Shown piece by piece: positions 19,501-36,802 of a stretch of DNA of 64,000 nucleotides (position 1 is its first letter; the number at the start of each line of letters is the position of its first letter). Source of the DNA: Pseudomonas grandcourensis. Lineage in GTDB: Bacteria > Pseudomonadota > Gammaproteobacteria > Pseudomonadales > Pseudomonadaceae. The stretch covers positions 4,812,501 to 4,876,500 of the forward strand of contig NZ_CP150919.1 of assembly GCF_039909015.1 (NCBI RefSeq), read 5' to 3'. Made by a program: the position numbers and the translations under genes. The notes beneath the pieces were generated by a model. That model made no database searches. It was not told the origin of the DNA and worked only from the letters and a program-made list of their open reading frames with translations.

Positions 19501-22338
19501 CAGCACCAGCGCTTGCTCGATGGCCGGATGGCTTTGCAGGCGATCCTGGATTTCCCCCAGTTCGATGCGGAAACCACGGATCTTCACCTGATGGTCGATA
19601 CGCCCGGCGTATTCGATGCTGCCATCGGCGCAATACCGCGCCAGATCGCCGGTGCGATACAGGCGCGCGCCCGATTCGGCGGCGAACAGGTCCGGCACAA
19701 ACCGCGTGGCGGTCAGGTCGGCACGCTGGTGATAGCCGCGAGCAAGGCCGGCACCGCCGACGTACAACTCACCGACGCAACCCTTGGCCACCGGGTTCAG
19801 GCGCGGGTCGAGCACGTACCAGCGCAGATCGGCGATCGGCTCCCCCAGCGGCGAGCTGTTGGCGCCGTCGAGGTCGGCGCGGGACAGCGGTCGGTAGGTC
19901 ACGTGCACCGTGGTTTCGGTGATGCCGTACATGTTGATCAGCAGCGGCTGCCGGTCATCGAAGGCGTCATACCACGGACGCAGGCTGGCCACGTCCAGTG
20001 CCTCGCCGCCGAACACCACGCAGCGCAGGGCCATGTTTTGCGCGTTGGCACAGGCGAACGGCATCAACTGGCGGAAGGCCGAGGGCGTCTGGTTGAGCAC
20101 GGTGACGCGCTCGTCACGAAGCAAGCGAGCGAAGTCTTCCGGAGAGCGGCTGACCGCGTGGGGCACCACCACCAGCTTGCCGCCGTAGAACAACGCACCA
20201 AAGATTTCCCACACGGAAAAGTCGAAGGCATAGGAGTGGAACAGGCTCCAGACATCGTCAGCGTTGAATCCGAACCAATGTTCCGTGGCACTGAACAGGC
20301 GCGTCAGGTTGCTGTGGGGCAGCAGCGTGCCTTTCGGTTTGCCGGTGGAACCGGAGGTGTAGATGACGTAGGCCAGGTTCGCTGGCGTGGTCAGGTTCGG
20401 CAGGTTGTCGGCACTGGCCTCGGACAGCCAGTCACCAGCGTGATCGAGGCAGATCACTTCAATGCCTTCGCTCAACGGCAGGCACGGCAACAGCGTGGAA
20501 TCGGTCAGCAACAGGCGCGTGCCGCTGTCGGCGAGCAGGTAGGCCAGGCGGTCCTGCGGATATTCCGGGTCCAGCGGCACGTAGGCGCCACCGGCCTTGA
20601 GGATCGCCAGCAGGCTGACGATCATCTCCAGCGAACGCTCCAGGGCGATGCCCACCAACACGTCGGGGCCCACACCACGCTCGCGCAGGCGATGGGCGAT
20701 GCGGTTGGCGCGGCGGTTCAGGTCGGCGTAAGTGAGGGTGACGCCGTCGCAGGTCACGGCGATGTTGTTCGGGTGCGCGGCGGCCTGGGCTTCGATCAAT
20801 TGATGGGCGCACAACCGGTTCGGTTGATCGCTGTTCAACCTCGCAGTGCGATTCCAGTCGTGCAAGGTAGCTTGCTGCTCGGCGGCGTCGAGCATGCACA
20901 GGTCGGCCAGGGCAACCGTGCTGTCAGTGCAAATCGCCTGCAACAGGTTCAGCCAGTGCCGGCCGAGGCGCTCAATGGTCGAGGCGTCGAACAGTTCGGT
21001 GGCGTAGACGAACGACGCGTGGATACCCTCGTCGCCCTCGACGGTGTCGAGCATCAAATCGAACTTGGTGGTTTTCTCATCCCAGATCAGCGGTTCGACG
21101 CTCAGCCCCGGCAAGTCCCAGCGTTGTTGGCCGCCACTGTCACGCTGGTGGTTGAACATCACCTGGAACAGCGGCGTGTGGCTCAGGCTGCGCTCCACCC
21201 CCAGGCCATCGACCAGTTGCTCGAACGGCAGGTCCTGATGGGCCTGTGCGCCGAGGGCCGCGGCCTTGATCTCGGCCAGCAATTGTCCAAACGGCTGGTC
21301 GGCCCGTGGCTGGCTGCGCAGCACCTGGGTGTTGACGAAAAAGCCCAGCAGGTTTTCCACGTCCTGGCGGGTGCGGTTGGCAATCGGCACGCCGACGCGA
21401 ATGTCCTGTTCGCCGCTGTAGCGGTGCAGCAACGTCTGCAATGCCGCCATCAGCAGCATGAACAAGGTGCAGCCTTCGCGGCGGGCAAGGTCCCGCAGTC
21501 GAGCGGTCAACGCAGTGGAGATTTCCAGCTCGACACTGGCGCCCTGCTGACTTGGAATGGCCGGGCGACGACGGTCGGTTGGCAGGTTCAAAGGCGGATG
21601 TTCGCTGCCCAACTGCTCGCGCCAGTAATCGAGCTGGCGCTCGGCCTCGCCGGCCTCCAGCCACAGGCGCTGCCAGCGGGCGAAGTCGGCGTACTGAATG
21701 CCCAGCTCCGGCAACTGCGGGGCCTGCCCGACACTGAACTGCGCATAGAGCCGGGTGAACTCCTGCAACAGGATCGGCAATGAGCCGCCGTCGGTGACGA
21801 TGTGGTGGAAGGTCAGCACCAGCACATGTTGCTGCGCATCGAGGCGGATCAAACGGCAGCGCATCAACGGGCCGTGTTGCAGGTCGAACGGCTGCTCGGC
21901 GTTGAGGGTGATCTGCCGTTGCAGTTCGGCCTCGTCGCCAACGCTGACTTCGACCAGCGGCGCATCCATCCGTGGGTGAATCTTTTGCAGCACTTGCTGC
22001 TCATCGAAAACGAAGGTGGTGCGCAGCACTTCGTGACGCTGCACCAGCGCGCTCAGGGTTTGCGCCAGCGCCTCAGGGTTGAGCTCGCCGTTCAGGCGGA
22101 AGGCACCGGTCAGGTTGTAGGCCGTGGCCTGGGGCTGCATCTGCCAGAGGAACCACAAGCGCTGCTGCGCGTAGGACGCCGGCAGCGTGTCGACATCGCG
22201 GTCCCGTGGCGGGATCGGCAGCAGTTCCAGGGTCAGCCCCTGGGCGTGCATCTTCTGTTGCAACGCACGCCGGGCGTCCGCGCTCAAGCCGCAGAAACGC
22301 TGGGCCAGGGTCATCATTCTGTCCGGTGCAGCACTCAT
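10534..22338 (-). CDS. pvdD: Pyoverdine-type peptide synthetase, terminal three modules with thioesterase
   Basis: A 3,934-residue NRPS adding residues 4-6 and releasing the peptide. Order with key-motif positions: C (HHIVTDGG ~180), A (~663), PCP (~1054), E (HHLAVDG ~1236); C (HHILLDGW ~1700), A (~2170), PCP (~2549); C (HHILMDGW ~2757), A (~3226), PCP (~3611), TE (GWSLGG ~3746). Pocket codes read by eye are DFWNVGMVHK (Thr), DVWHLSLIDK (Ser) and DGECCGGVTK (unassigned; probably a basic or hydroxylated Orn residue). Module 4 epimerises, giving D-allo-Thr. The Ser-PCP has the LGGDSI form usual before an E domain, but none follows. The start overlaps the previous gene (ATGA). The symbol follows role (terminal, TE-bearing), not proven orthology. 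Confidence 0.88.
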   Translation of the reverse strand: MSAAPDRMMTLAQRFCGLSADARRALQQKMHAQGLTLELLPIPPRDRDVDTLPASYAQQRLWFLWQMQPQATAYNLTGAFRLNGELNPEALAQTLSALVQRHEVLRTTFVFDEQQVLQKIHPRMDAPLVEVSVGDEAELQRQITLNAEQPFDLQHGPLMRCRLIRLDAQQHVLVLTFHHIVTDGGSLPILLQEFTRLYAQFSVGQAPQLPELGIQYADFARWQRLWLEAGEAERQLDYWREQLGSEHPPLNLPTDRRRPAIPSQQGASVELEISTALTARLRDLARREGCTLFMLLMAALQTLLHRYSGEQDIRVGVPIANRTRQDVENLLGFFVNTQVLRSQPRADQPFGQLLAEIKAAALGAQAHQDLPFEQLVDGLGVERSLSHTPLFQVMFNHQRDSGGQQRWDLPGLSVEPLIWDEKTTKFDLMLDTVEGDEGIHASFVYATELFDASTIERLGRHWLNLLQAICTDSTVALADLCMLDAAEQQATLHDWNRTARLNSDQPNRLCAHQLIEAQAAAHPNNIAVTCDGVTLTYADLNRRANRIAHRLRERGVGPDVLVGIALERSLEMIVSLLAILKAGGAYVPLDPEYPQDRLAYLLADSGTRLLLTDSTLLPCLPLSEGIEVICLDHAGDWLSEASADNLPNLTTPANLAYVIYTSGSTGKPKGTLLPHSNLTRLFSATEHWFGFNADDVWSLFHSYAFDFSVWEIFGALFYGGKLVVVPHAVSRSPEDFARLLRDERVTVLNQTPSAFRQLMPFACANAQNMALRCVVFGGEALDVASLRPWYDAFDDRQPLLINMYGITETTVHVTYRPLSRADLDGANSSPLGEPIADLRWYVLDPRLNPVAKGCVGELYVGGAGLARGYHQRADLTATRFVPDLFAAESGARLYRTGDLARYCADGSIEYAGRIDHQVKIRGFRIELGEIQDRLQSHPAIEQALVLAPEVNGSPQLVAWFTATGDDSDLRQSLREHLQAGLPDYMVPAHLIKLDQWPLTGNGKLDRAALPKPDAALAQQAYTAPIDALQTELAAIWQDVLKLERVGIDDNFFELGGDSIISIQVVSRARQAGIRITPRDLFQHQTVQSLAKVALRSAGLVIDQGPVRGEVLLTPIQHWFFEQHIEARHHWNQSLLLELREPLDSASLQQALAALVEHHDALRLRLRNVDGVWQQTQAEQWNSAEVLWQRQAANTDELLELCNAAQASLNLQDGPLLRALLVDMGAAGQRLLLVVHHLAVDGVSWRLLLEDLQTAYQQAQQVQPLRLPSKTSAYQAWAARLQSHAQSAGLASQASYWQGQYRDVQVELPADNPEGSLASQHAVSVETVLDSTLTRQLLQDAPAAYRTQVNDLLLTALARVLGQWTGQSSTLVKLEGHGREDLFDDIDLTRTLGWFTSIFPVKLTPATDLAGSIKAVKEQLRAVPDKGIGFGILRYLADAGLEDLPSPQVTFNYMGQFDASFDEQAPWRPARENGGAEQGASAELDRGLSINGQVYAGQLRLSWTFSGEVFKPQTVQRLADAYALELQQLIEHCLSGAGGLTPSDVPLVHVDQAQLDALPLAASQIEDILPLSPMQQGMLFHSLFAPDAGAYVPQMRVDVQGLDVEAFGDAWQQTLQRHEVLRAAFFSESNGSRPLQVILADATLPLTVLDWRDQTKVTEALDRLAEDDRLRGFDLTAAPLLRLTLVQTSSDTHHLIFTNHHILLDGWSTSQLFGEVLQRYCGIMPAPGVGRYRDYMTWLGTRDRAACEAFWLEQLQSFAEPTRLAGALPGPVAGQGDAHRTLHLSLDRAATERLSGFARQARVTPNTLLQAAWLLLLQRYTGQQTVAFGATVSGRPSELQGIEQQIGLFINTLPVIATPHPERTVSQWIDEVQALNLRLREVEYTPLADVQRWAGHSGEALFDTLLVFENYPVAQALEEGNASALKFSGISNHDQTSFPLAIAAELGECLDLRFNYDTALFSAEAIEGLSARLLALLDAMVRAPQQALGRLSLLDAVQTAQQVEGFNRTAQTWPDVRPVYQCFEAQVLQTPEAPALVFAGQTLSYRELNQQANRLAHYLRSQGVGAEVLVGIAAERSLDLVIGLLAIMKAGGAYVPLDPDYPRERLEHMFEDSGVNLLLTQRHLLQQLPIPAATTAICLDDMAPLLEGLSEENLPCVVELQSLAYMIYTSGSTGKPKGAANRHDALYNRLAWMQDAYPLDGRDTVLQKTPFSFDVSVWEYFWPLMTGARLAVAEPGAHRDPAQLVGLIEQYQVSTLHFVPSMLQAFVQGEGFERCASLRQILCSGEALSADLQHSLFRVLPNVGLYNLYGPTEAAIDVTHWTCVDDGGFSVPIGYPIANLVTYILDDSLQPQVQGCVGELYLGGIGLARGYHNRADLTAERFVASPFGEGGERLYRTGDLARYREDGVIEYVGRIDHQVKIRGLRIELGEIEACLLEHPSVREAVVVALDIGKSRQLVAYVVGDASLDPLKQHLRNALPEHMQPSHVLLLDQLPVTPNGKLDRRALPQPDQQVREYIAPRNAVEATLQAVWQALFEVPQIGMQDNFFELGGDSIVSIQAVSRARKAGLSISPKHVFSHPTIAELATVAQPFTADQAVPTVVAPAAKIELSDAQCQALELTADEVEDVYPLSPMQQGMLFHSVQDGDSGLYVNQIEVGVRGVDGARFREAWADAAQRHGILRTAFLWEGDKEPLQVVLRDAPSLLTELDWRGLDNQPERVRQLALEERERGFSLNRAPLLRLLLVRLEDDRYRLIWTYHHILMDGWSVSRLIGEVLRHYSGEEHEPVAAYRDYIDWLGQQVAEASEVFWKGKLSNLEGATHLARALPAKTPQAGYHAIYTHLSAQQTAGLQAFAQQQQVTLNTLVQAAWLLLLQRYTGQRTVTFGATVSGRPETLNGSENMLGLFINTLPVVNTVPTEASVGDWLREIQAYNLDIRDFQQTPLSDIQRWAGQGGQSLFDSIIVFENQPVDRTLREWNGDSLRFEDVSDFGLTSFAMDLMVSLDEGLRIEYMHQRDQFDLTTVEVLRGHMESLMQRLCDDAGRAVGELGLLTLDEGRALDGELPVVAEGDETPVHELIRQRARLQPDHTALVLSYAERDAEQLSYAELDRRSDALAVHLLEQGVQAEDVIGVFMERSLELVVSLLAVMKCGAVYVPLDPQYPQERLRYMMADSDMRLLLTQERLRDSAQLNPGTAMVAVDRLNLDLEVPAPQRAVHAEQLAYLIYTSGSTGKPKSVAVAHGPLSMHVQAIAELYEMDPDNRELHFMSFAFDGAHERWITALISGSTLVIRDNTLWTAEQTLEVLHRQRISVACFPPAYLLQLAEHAELQGGDPPPVRIYCFGGDAVPDATFERVKHTLRPQFLVNGYGPTETVVTPLLWKIAADGHCQAMYAPIGQRVGTRSLHVLDMDLNPLPVGMVGELYIGGRGVARGYHRHPWQSAERFVADPFSTEGGRLYRTGDLVRRREDGVFDYVGRIDHQVKVRGFRIELGEIEARLREQAGVNDALVVVRDNGQGPQLVGYVVAAQDDGLGPRYQAALRESLPDYMVPTQVVVLPRFPLTPNGKLDRKALPDPAFTGRDYVAPRTPLEWALAEIWQQVLGIEKVGITDNFFELGGDSLRTLKVISKVRALNEPGFQLKLRDMMAKPTIAGLSGVDEAPLRQSPQPLLLLNQVVGDQPPLFCLHAGFGTVFDYEPLARRLEGERTVYGVQCRMLLDRQWHDTSLAQMAADYVEAIRARQPQGPYHVLGWSLGGALALMVSDLFEQQGQRVAFVGLVDSFVPTQANAVASPDEWRADLAEFLGATLGMDGVVIAQALNAERSGDHEGVARIIRAVIDSESDQTSGYALLGADELAQTFMVSTRLKALSRQVETLPITQAELHCWWADGNPTTERATLERQQPRLRKVQTVMAGHFDILQQDECLDAVVAALGRELVPQI

Positions 22339-25300
22339 TGCGCGTGTTCCTCATCCACTTCGTCGAACAACGCTTCGAGGGCGTCTACATCGTTTTCTTT
22401 ATGTTCACTGTGCTGACGGAACTGCTCGATCTGCGCCGCCAGTCGTTCCAGGGTGTCACCGTCGAAAAACAGCTTGAGCGGGATCGCCAGGTTCAGCTCT
22501 TCCTGAATCCGCGCACGAATGCGCGTGGCCAGCAGCGAGTGCCCGCCGAGTTCGAAGAAGTTGTCGTGCACGCCGACGCGCTCCACGTGCAGCGCTTCGG
22601 CCCAGATCGCCGCCAGGGTGTTTTCCAGGTCGTTGCGCGGCGCGACAAAGACGCTGCGGCGCACATCGAGATCGAGCAAGGCCTGACGATTGAGTTTGCC
22701 GTTGGGCATCAGCGGGAAACGCTCCAGCACCTGCAAGCGCGCCGGTTGCATGTGCTCGGGCAGCACTTCGGCCAGATGGCTGCGCAATTCGTTGAGGCGG
22801 ATGTCGGCGGTATCGGCCGGGGACACCACGAAGCCCAGCAGTTGCGGGCCGGTCGGGGTTTCCCGGGAAATCACGGCGGCGTCTTCTATGCCCGGCGCAT
22901 TGCGCATGGCCGACTCGATTTCCCCCAGCTCAATGCGGAAGCCGCGGATTTTTACCTGATGATCGACCCGGCCCAGATACTCCAGCACGCCATCGGCGCG
23001 ATAACGCGCCAGGTCACCGGTGCGGTACAGGCGCTGACCCGCCGCCTTCGTGAACAAGTCGGGGACAAAACGCTCGGCCGTCAGCGTGGCCCGTTGTAGA
23101 TAACCCCGGGCAATGCCGGCCCCGCCGACATACAACTCGCCTTCGACGCCAACGGCCACCGGTTGCAGGTCCGGGCCGAGTACGTGGATGCGCATGCCGG
23201 CAATCGGCTGGCCGATCGGCACGTTGTCGTCATTCTGACCAAGAGGCAGTTCCCAGGCCGAACACCACACGGTGCCTTCGGTCGGGCCGTATTCGTTGAC
23301 CAGCGCCACCCCCGGCAATGCCTCGCGATGTCGCTGCACCAGTGCGTTGCTGCAGGCTTCGCCGGCGACGATCACACAGACCAGCGCCTGTTGGTCGAGG
23401 TGTTCGAGAATCTGCGCGTGGTAGGACGGCAGGGTCAGGTAGTGGGAAATCTCTTCGCGCTGGATCAACTCAGCCAGTCGGGCCGGATCCTTGTAGCTGT
23501 CTTCGTCCGGCAGGCACAGGGTCGCGCCCTGCCCCAGCGCCCAGAAAACCCCGGCCACCGAGCTGTCGAAGGAGAACGACGAGAGCATCAGGAATGCCCG
23601 CAGCGGCTGGCGATAGAAAGCGTTGCGCGCCAGGGTCGAAGCCACGGCGCTGGCATGGCTGATCATCACGCCCTTGGGTTTGCCGGTGGAACCGGAGGTG
23701 TAGATGACGTAGGCCAGATTGGCGCTGTCGCCCTGTGGCTCAGGCCGGGCTTGCGCGGCGGACCAGACTTCGGCCCCCGGCATCAGGGACATTGTCCGCT
23801 CACTGCGTAATGCATCCGGCAGCGCCTGGCAGGCCAGCACATGGCGCGCGCCGGTATCGGCGAGCATGAACGCCAGACGTTCGATCGGGTAGTTCGGGTC
23901 CAGCGGCAAGTACGCAGCGCCAGCCTTGAGCGTGCCCAACAACGCGATGACCATTTCCAGGGAGCGCTGGCCGTAGACCGCCACGATCTGGTCCGGCGCC
24001 ACGCCTTGGGTGCGCAGGGTATTGGCCACCTGATTGGAGCGCGTATCCAGCTCCGCGTAGGTCAGGCGCTGGCCGTTGACACTCACGGCGATGCGTTGCG
24101 GATGCAGGCATGCCTGTTCGCTGAACAGTTCTTGCAGGAAGCGGCACGGTAATGCCTGCTCGGTGGCGTTCGGGTTGAAGCCTTCGATCAGGCGAGTCCG
24201 TTGCGCGTCATTGACCAGACTGGCCTGAGCCAGGGCCAGCTCGGGCGACGCCAGCAATTGGCGGCTGAACTCGACAAACTGCTCCAGCCATTCAACCAGC
24301 ATCGATTCAGGCAGCGCACCGTCAAGACACGACAACTGCAACTGATCGCCCTGCACCCGCAGGCGCAGAACTTCTGGGTTACCGTCGTCCACCTCGATAG
24401 CGCTTTCATTGGCGACCTGATAGACAAAGCCGTAACGCAGCGGCGCGGTGCCTTCGGCGCTCAGTTCGAATTCATTGAGGCAATCGAGCCACGACAGCGA
24501 CTGTTCGACGCTGGCGGCAAACGCCACCTGCGCTTGCGCCAGGGTCTGCTGGCTGCGGTGCTCGAAGGCCACCGACACACGCCGGGCGAAGCGTCCGAGG
24601 GTGGCGATGGTCTGCTCGTTGCGTCCCTCCACCTGCCAGCCCATCAGCAGCTTTTCCTGATGGCCGATGCGCGCAACGAAGGCGGTCCACAGCAAAAGCG
24701 CCAGTTGCTCTGCCTCAACGCCCGTTTCGGCAGCGACCCGTTGCACGCCAGCCAGCCATGGGGCGTCAATCATCGTTGCCTGATCACGAACCAGCGTGAC
24801 ATCGACGGCTTTTTCGAACGGCAAGCGATGGGCCACGGCGAACTGCTGTTGCAGGTTGCGCCAGAACGCCGCGCCCTGGTGGCCGATGTCTTCTTCGCGC
24901 AGTTCTTCCTGCCATGCGCTGTAGTCCAGGTATTGCAGCGCCTCCTCGTCGTCGCTCAGGGTTTCACCACGCAACAGCCCGCCCAGTTCACTCGCCAGCA
25001 CCCGCAACGAGGCCTCGTCGAAGCTGCATGCTGGGGCCAGCAGGGTGATGAAAGTCTGCCCTGCTCCGTCTTCAACTTGCGCCACCACCAGCGCCTGATT
25101 CGAATCTTCCACCATGGCTTCACGGCTGCGGCTCAAGGCCTCGGCCACCGAAGGCTGGTTGCCCAGCAGAGTGAGCGGCAACCCAGCGCACAGGCTTTGC
25201 ACCGGCCACTTCATGCCCGGCAGGCGGCGGTACAGCGTGCGCAGGATTTCATGGCGCTGACCGAGGGTTTCCAGTGCCCGGCGCAACGCCCGGGCGTCCA

Positions 25301-25433
25301 CTGGCCTGGCGACCGGCAACGTCAGCGCGGCGAACAGCGGCCGTGTGCCCAGCTCCTGGGCACGCAAATAAAAGGCCTGCTGGGCCGAAGTCTGGAATAC
25401 GTCTACCGAAGGTTCGAGGGCGGTGGTGTTCAT
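22335..25433 (-). CDS. pvdJ: Single-module NRPS (degenerate C - A[His-like] - PCP) of the pyoverdine-type pathway
   Basis: A 1,032-residue one-module synthetase. The first ~440 residues are condensation-like, but the catalytic HHxxxDG is replaced: the aligned stretch reads PACSFDEASL, with no His. The A domain (YTSGSTG ~580) has the pocket code DSALIAEVWK, close to the His code I remember (DSELTAEVCK), including Glu at position 322. PCP motif LGGHSLL is at ~962, followed by an acidic tail. The gene begins 11 bp after the hydroxylase gene, so the loaded His is the natural target for beta-hydroxylation. The degenerate domain fits the C-like interface domains known to recruit such hydroxylases. 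AAGGA precedes the ATG. The symbol is by role only. Confidence 0.8.
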   Translation of the reverse strand: MNTTALEPSVDVFQTSAQQAFYLRAQELGTRPLFAALTLPVARPVDARALRRALETLGQRHEILRTLYRRLPGMKWPVQSLCAGLPLTLLGNQPSVAEALSRSREAMVEDSNQALVVAQVEDGAGQTFITLLAPACSFDEASLRVLASELGGLLRGETLSDDEEALQYLDYSAWQEELREEDIGHQGAAFWRNLQQQFAVAHRLPFEKAVDVTLVRDQATMIDAPWLAGVQRVAAETGVEAEQLALLLWTAFVARIGHQEKLLMGWQVEGRNEQTIATLGRFARRVSVAFEHRSQQTLAQAQVAFAASVEQSLSWLDCLNEFELSAEGTAPLRYGFVYQVANESAIEVDDGNPEVLRLRVQGDQLQLSCLDGALPESMLVEWLEQFVEFSRQLLASPELALAQASLVNDAQRTRLIEGFNPNATEQALPCRFLQELFSEQACLHPQRIAVSVNGQRLTYAELDTRSNQVANTLRTQGVAPDQIVAVYGQRSLEMVIALLGTLKAGAAYLPLDPNYPIERLAFMLADTGARHVLACQALPDALRSERTMSLMPGAEVWSAAQARPEPQGDSANLAYVIYTSGSTGKPKGVMISHASAVASTLARNAFYRQPLRAFLMLSSFSFDSSVAGVFWALGQGATLCLPDEDSYKDPARLAELIQREEISHYLTLPSYHAQILEHLDQQALVCVIVAGEACSNALVQRHREALPGVALVNEYGPTEGTVWCSAWELPLGQNDDNVPIGQPIAGMRIHVLGPDLQPVAVGVEGELYVGGAGIARGYLQRATLTAERFVPDLFTKAAGQRLYRTGDLARYRADGVLEYLGRVDHQVKIRGFRIELGEIESAMRNAPGIEDAAVISRETPTGPQLLGFVVSPADTADIRLNELRSHLAEVLPEHMQPARLQVLERFPLMPNGKLNRQALLDLDVRRSVFVAPRNDLENTLAAIWAEALHVERVGVHDNFFELGGHSLLATRIRARIQEELNLAIPLKLFFDGDTLERLAAQIEQFRQHSEHKENDVDALEALFDEVDEEHAQ

Positions 25434-25444
25434 GTCGGGTGTCC

Positions 25445-26503
25445 TTATTCCTGATCCAGGTCGGCGCTTTTCTGCGCGATGGCCATGGCCGTGAGGATTT
25501 TTCTGTAGCCGGTGAATTCGTTGCGCGCATGCACGCTGAGGATGTTGTCGAGCAGGACCACGTCGCCCTTCTCCCAGGCGAACTCGACCATCACCTCGCG
25601 GTAGATGCCTTGCAGGTGGCGAATCACATCGTCGGGAATCGGCGAGCCGTCGCCGAAGAAGGTGTTTTGCGGCAGGTCCTGCGGGCCGAATTCACGCAGC
25701 AGGTTTTCGCGGATGCTGTCCGGCAGGGTCAGTGCGTTGAAGAAGGTGCCGTGGTTGAACCAGATGCGCTCGCCGGTCAGTGGATGACGCACGATGGCCG
25801 GGCCGTTCTGCCGGGTGCGCAGACGATTGCCGGATTTCCATTCCGCCTGGATGCCGATCTTGGCGCAGTAAGCTTCGACTTCTGCGCGGTCCTCGCTCTG
25901 GAACACGGTCTGCCATGGCAGACCCATGCCGTCGCCGTAGTTGCGCACGTACATGATGCGTTTGCGGGCAAACTCCTCGCGCACTGCCGGGTCGATCCGC
26001 GCGAGGATCCGGCGCGTATCGCCGAACGGCGTTTCGCCGCCGGTGGCCGACGGGGTGTCGCAGTAGAAATACAGGTGACGCGGGAACACCGGCGAATACG
26101 AGTGTTCGTTGTGCGGGAAGATTTTCTCCGGCGCCGGGTAATCGGTGGAGCTATAGATCTTGAACTGGCCGCTGATCTGGGTCCGTGGCGAGGCGCGGAA
26201 CAGGTACTCCAGGGCACCGCCGGAAATCCCGTCGACGCAGCGGTTGAACTCGCCGATATCGGCCACCTGGAAGCCACGGAACAGGATCACCGCGTGTTCC
26301 AGCAGCTTGCTTTCGATCAGCGCGCGATTCTGGGTCGCCCATTCCACCAGGCTCACGCCGGACACGGCCGGACGGCACACCAGCGGCATGCTGAGGCCTT
26401 CGAACATCGGCGCAAAACTCACCAGCCGCGTCGGATCGGTGGAAAGGCTTTTGCGGGCACCACGGCCCATCCTGGGCATGGACTTGGTCGTTGAAACGGT
26501 CAT
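25445..26503 (-). CDS. SyrP/TauD-like Fe(II)/2-oxoglutarate beta-hydroxylase acting on a PCP-bound amino acid (probably His)
   Basis: A 352-residue cytoplasmic dioxygenase. The iron ligands are readable: H131-N-E133 (HxE, as in SyrP-like enzymes) and H325 in SVHARNEF; R334 (GYRKI) should hold 2-oxoglutarate. Relatives hydroxylate the beta-carbon of Asp or His while tethered to an NRPS carrier protein, giving bidentate iron ligands in siderophores. It lies between a synthetase ending in a C-like domain and one with a His-like A domain, so beta-hydroxyhistidine is the expected product. The start at 26503 has GGAGGGG 8 bases upstream, and 52 bp separate it from the preceding NRPS stop. Asp is the main alternative substrate, but no Asp-type A domain is present. 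Confidence 0.85.
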   Translation of the reverse strand: MTVSTTKSMPRMGRGARKSLSTDPTRLVSFAPMFEGLSMPLVCRPAVSGVSLVEWATQNRALIESKLLEHAVILFRGFQVADIGEFNRCVDGISGGALEYLFRASPRTQISGQFKIYSSTDYPAPEKIFPHNEHSYSPVFPRHLYFYCDTPSATGGETPFGDTRRILARIDPAVREEFARKRIMYVRNYGDGMGLPWQTVFQSEDRAEVEAYCAKIGIQAEWKSGNRLRTRQNGPAIVRHPLTGERIWFNHGTFFNALTLPDSIRENLLREFGPQDLPQNTFFGDGSPIPDDVIRHLQGIYREVMVEFAWEKGDVVLLDNILSVHARNEFTGYRKILTAMAIAQKSADLDQE

Positions 26504-26555
26504 AAACCCCTCCAGAAAATGATGACGGCGGCGCTCGATGGCGCCACCGACTGAA

Positions 26556-35792
<9,237 letters not shown>

Positions 35793-35847
35793 CTATCGGC
35801 ATCCGCATCAGTAGGCAGCAGGCGCAAGGGCGCGTCGTGCCTATAAA

Positions 35848-35871
35848 ACGAATGCAGGCGGGAAAAATTAG
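35848..35871 (-). promoter_or_regulatory. Putative PvdS (iron-starvation sigma factor) promoter before the first NRPS gene
   Basis: On the minus strand GCTAATT is followed after 15 bases by CGT. The iron-starvation box recognised by PvdS-type ECF sigma factors is TAAAT-N16/17-CGT, so this is one mismatch and one base short. A matching GCTAATT-N16-CGT lies before the thioesterase gene. Confidence 0.5.
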
Positions 35872-35917
35872 CGGATCAGGCGGAAGGTGAAACGCGCAAT
35901 ACAGAACACTGAAAAAA

Positions 35918-36011
35918 CCTGTAGGAGCGAGCCTGCTCGCGATAGCGGTGGGTCAGACACATTCAAGTTGAATGTGATGCCGCCATCGCGAGCAGGCTCG
36001 CTCCCACAGGG
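35918..36011. repeat. REPIN (GTAGGAGCGAGC family), twin of the one at 9163
   Basis: CCTGTAGGAGCGAGCCTGCT is mirrored by AGCAGGCTCGCTCCCACAGG, with the same inner GGTGGGTCAGACACAT stretch and orientation as the copy at 9163-9256. It separates the first NRPS gene from the thioesterase gene. Confidence 0.9.
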
Positions 36012-36035
36012 ATAGGGTGAAGTTTGAGAGTGGTG

Positions 36036-36770
36036 TTAACCCACGGCAGCCATGGAGAGCCGTCGATGATGCACCTCAAGCTGATCCTTGATCACCCGCA
36101 GCACCTTCGCTTCCTGCTCATGGATGAAGAAGTGCCCGCCCGCCAGCATGTCCACCGAAAAACTGCCGCGGGTTTCCTGGCTCCAGCCGATCAACTGTTC
36201 GGCGGTGGCGCGGTCGGCCTTGCCGCCGAGCACATGCACCGGGCACTTGAGCAACGGGCGCTGCACCGGTTCGAAACGCCCGCACAGCAGGAAGTCCGCG
36301 CGCAGCACCGGCAGGGTCAGGCTCATCAACTCTTCATTAGCCAGGATCTCTTCGCTGGTGCCGTTGAGGGTGCGCAGTTGCTCGATCAGTTCCGCGTCGC
36401 TTTTAGGCTGGGCAAAGCCCCGGTCGTAGTCGGCGCGCAGGGTCGGGGCGGCAGTGCCCGAGGCGAACAGTGCTACCGGCTCCGGGCAACCCAGGGAGCG
36501 AAATGCGTGGGCCATCTCGCAGGCCAGCAGCGCGCCCATGCTGTGCCCGAACAACGCGTACGGCGCCTTGAGCGTGGCTTTTTGTTCCTGGGCCAATTGC
36601 AGCGCCAGACGGCGCATGTCGGTGTGCAAGGGTTCGCCATACCGCGCGCCACGCCCCGGCAGTTCCACCGGCTGCAACGTGAGCCACTGCGGCAGCTTGC
36701 GTCGCCAACGGCTATAGACCATGGCACTCGCGCCCGAATAGGGCAGGCACAGCAATGTCAGCGGGGTCAC
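36036..36770 (-). CDS. Type II thioesterase, PvdG-like, associated with the NRPS genes
   Basis: A 244-residue stand-alone alpha/beta hydrolase of the RifR/GrsT type. It frees mis-primed or stalled acyl groups from NRPS carrier proteins. Motifs: LLCLPYSGASAMVYSRW at the start, PGRGARYGE near residue 39, nucleophile GHSMGA (S77), and the catalytic His in AGGHFFIH near residue 215. The start is GTG with GAGGA 10 bases upstream. A PvdS-like promoter lies 33-58 bp before it, which ties it to iron-limited expression together with the synthetases. It resembles PvdG of the pyoverdine pathway, but orthology is not proven here. Confidence 0.85.
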   Translation of the reverse strand: MTPLTLLCLPYSGASAMVYSRWRRKLPQWLTLQPVELPGRGARYGEPLHTDMRRLALQLAQEQKATLKAPYALFGHSMGALLACEMAHAFRSLGCPEPVALFASGTAAPTLRADYDRGFAQPKSDAELIEQLRTLNGTSEEILANEELMSLTLPVLRADFLLCGRFEPVQRPLLKCPVHVLGGKADRATAEQLIGWSQETRGSFSVDMLAGGHFFIHEQEAKVLRVIKDQLEVHHRRLSMAAVG

Positions 36771-36802
36771 CGGGTTTTCCTCGAGAGTTGTCTGCTTTGA
36801 GA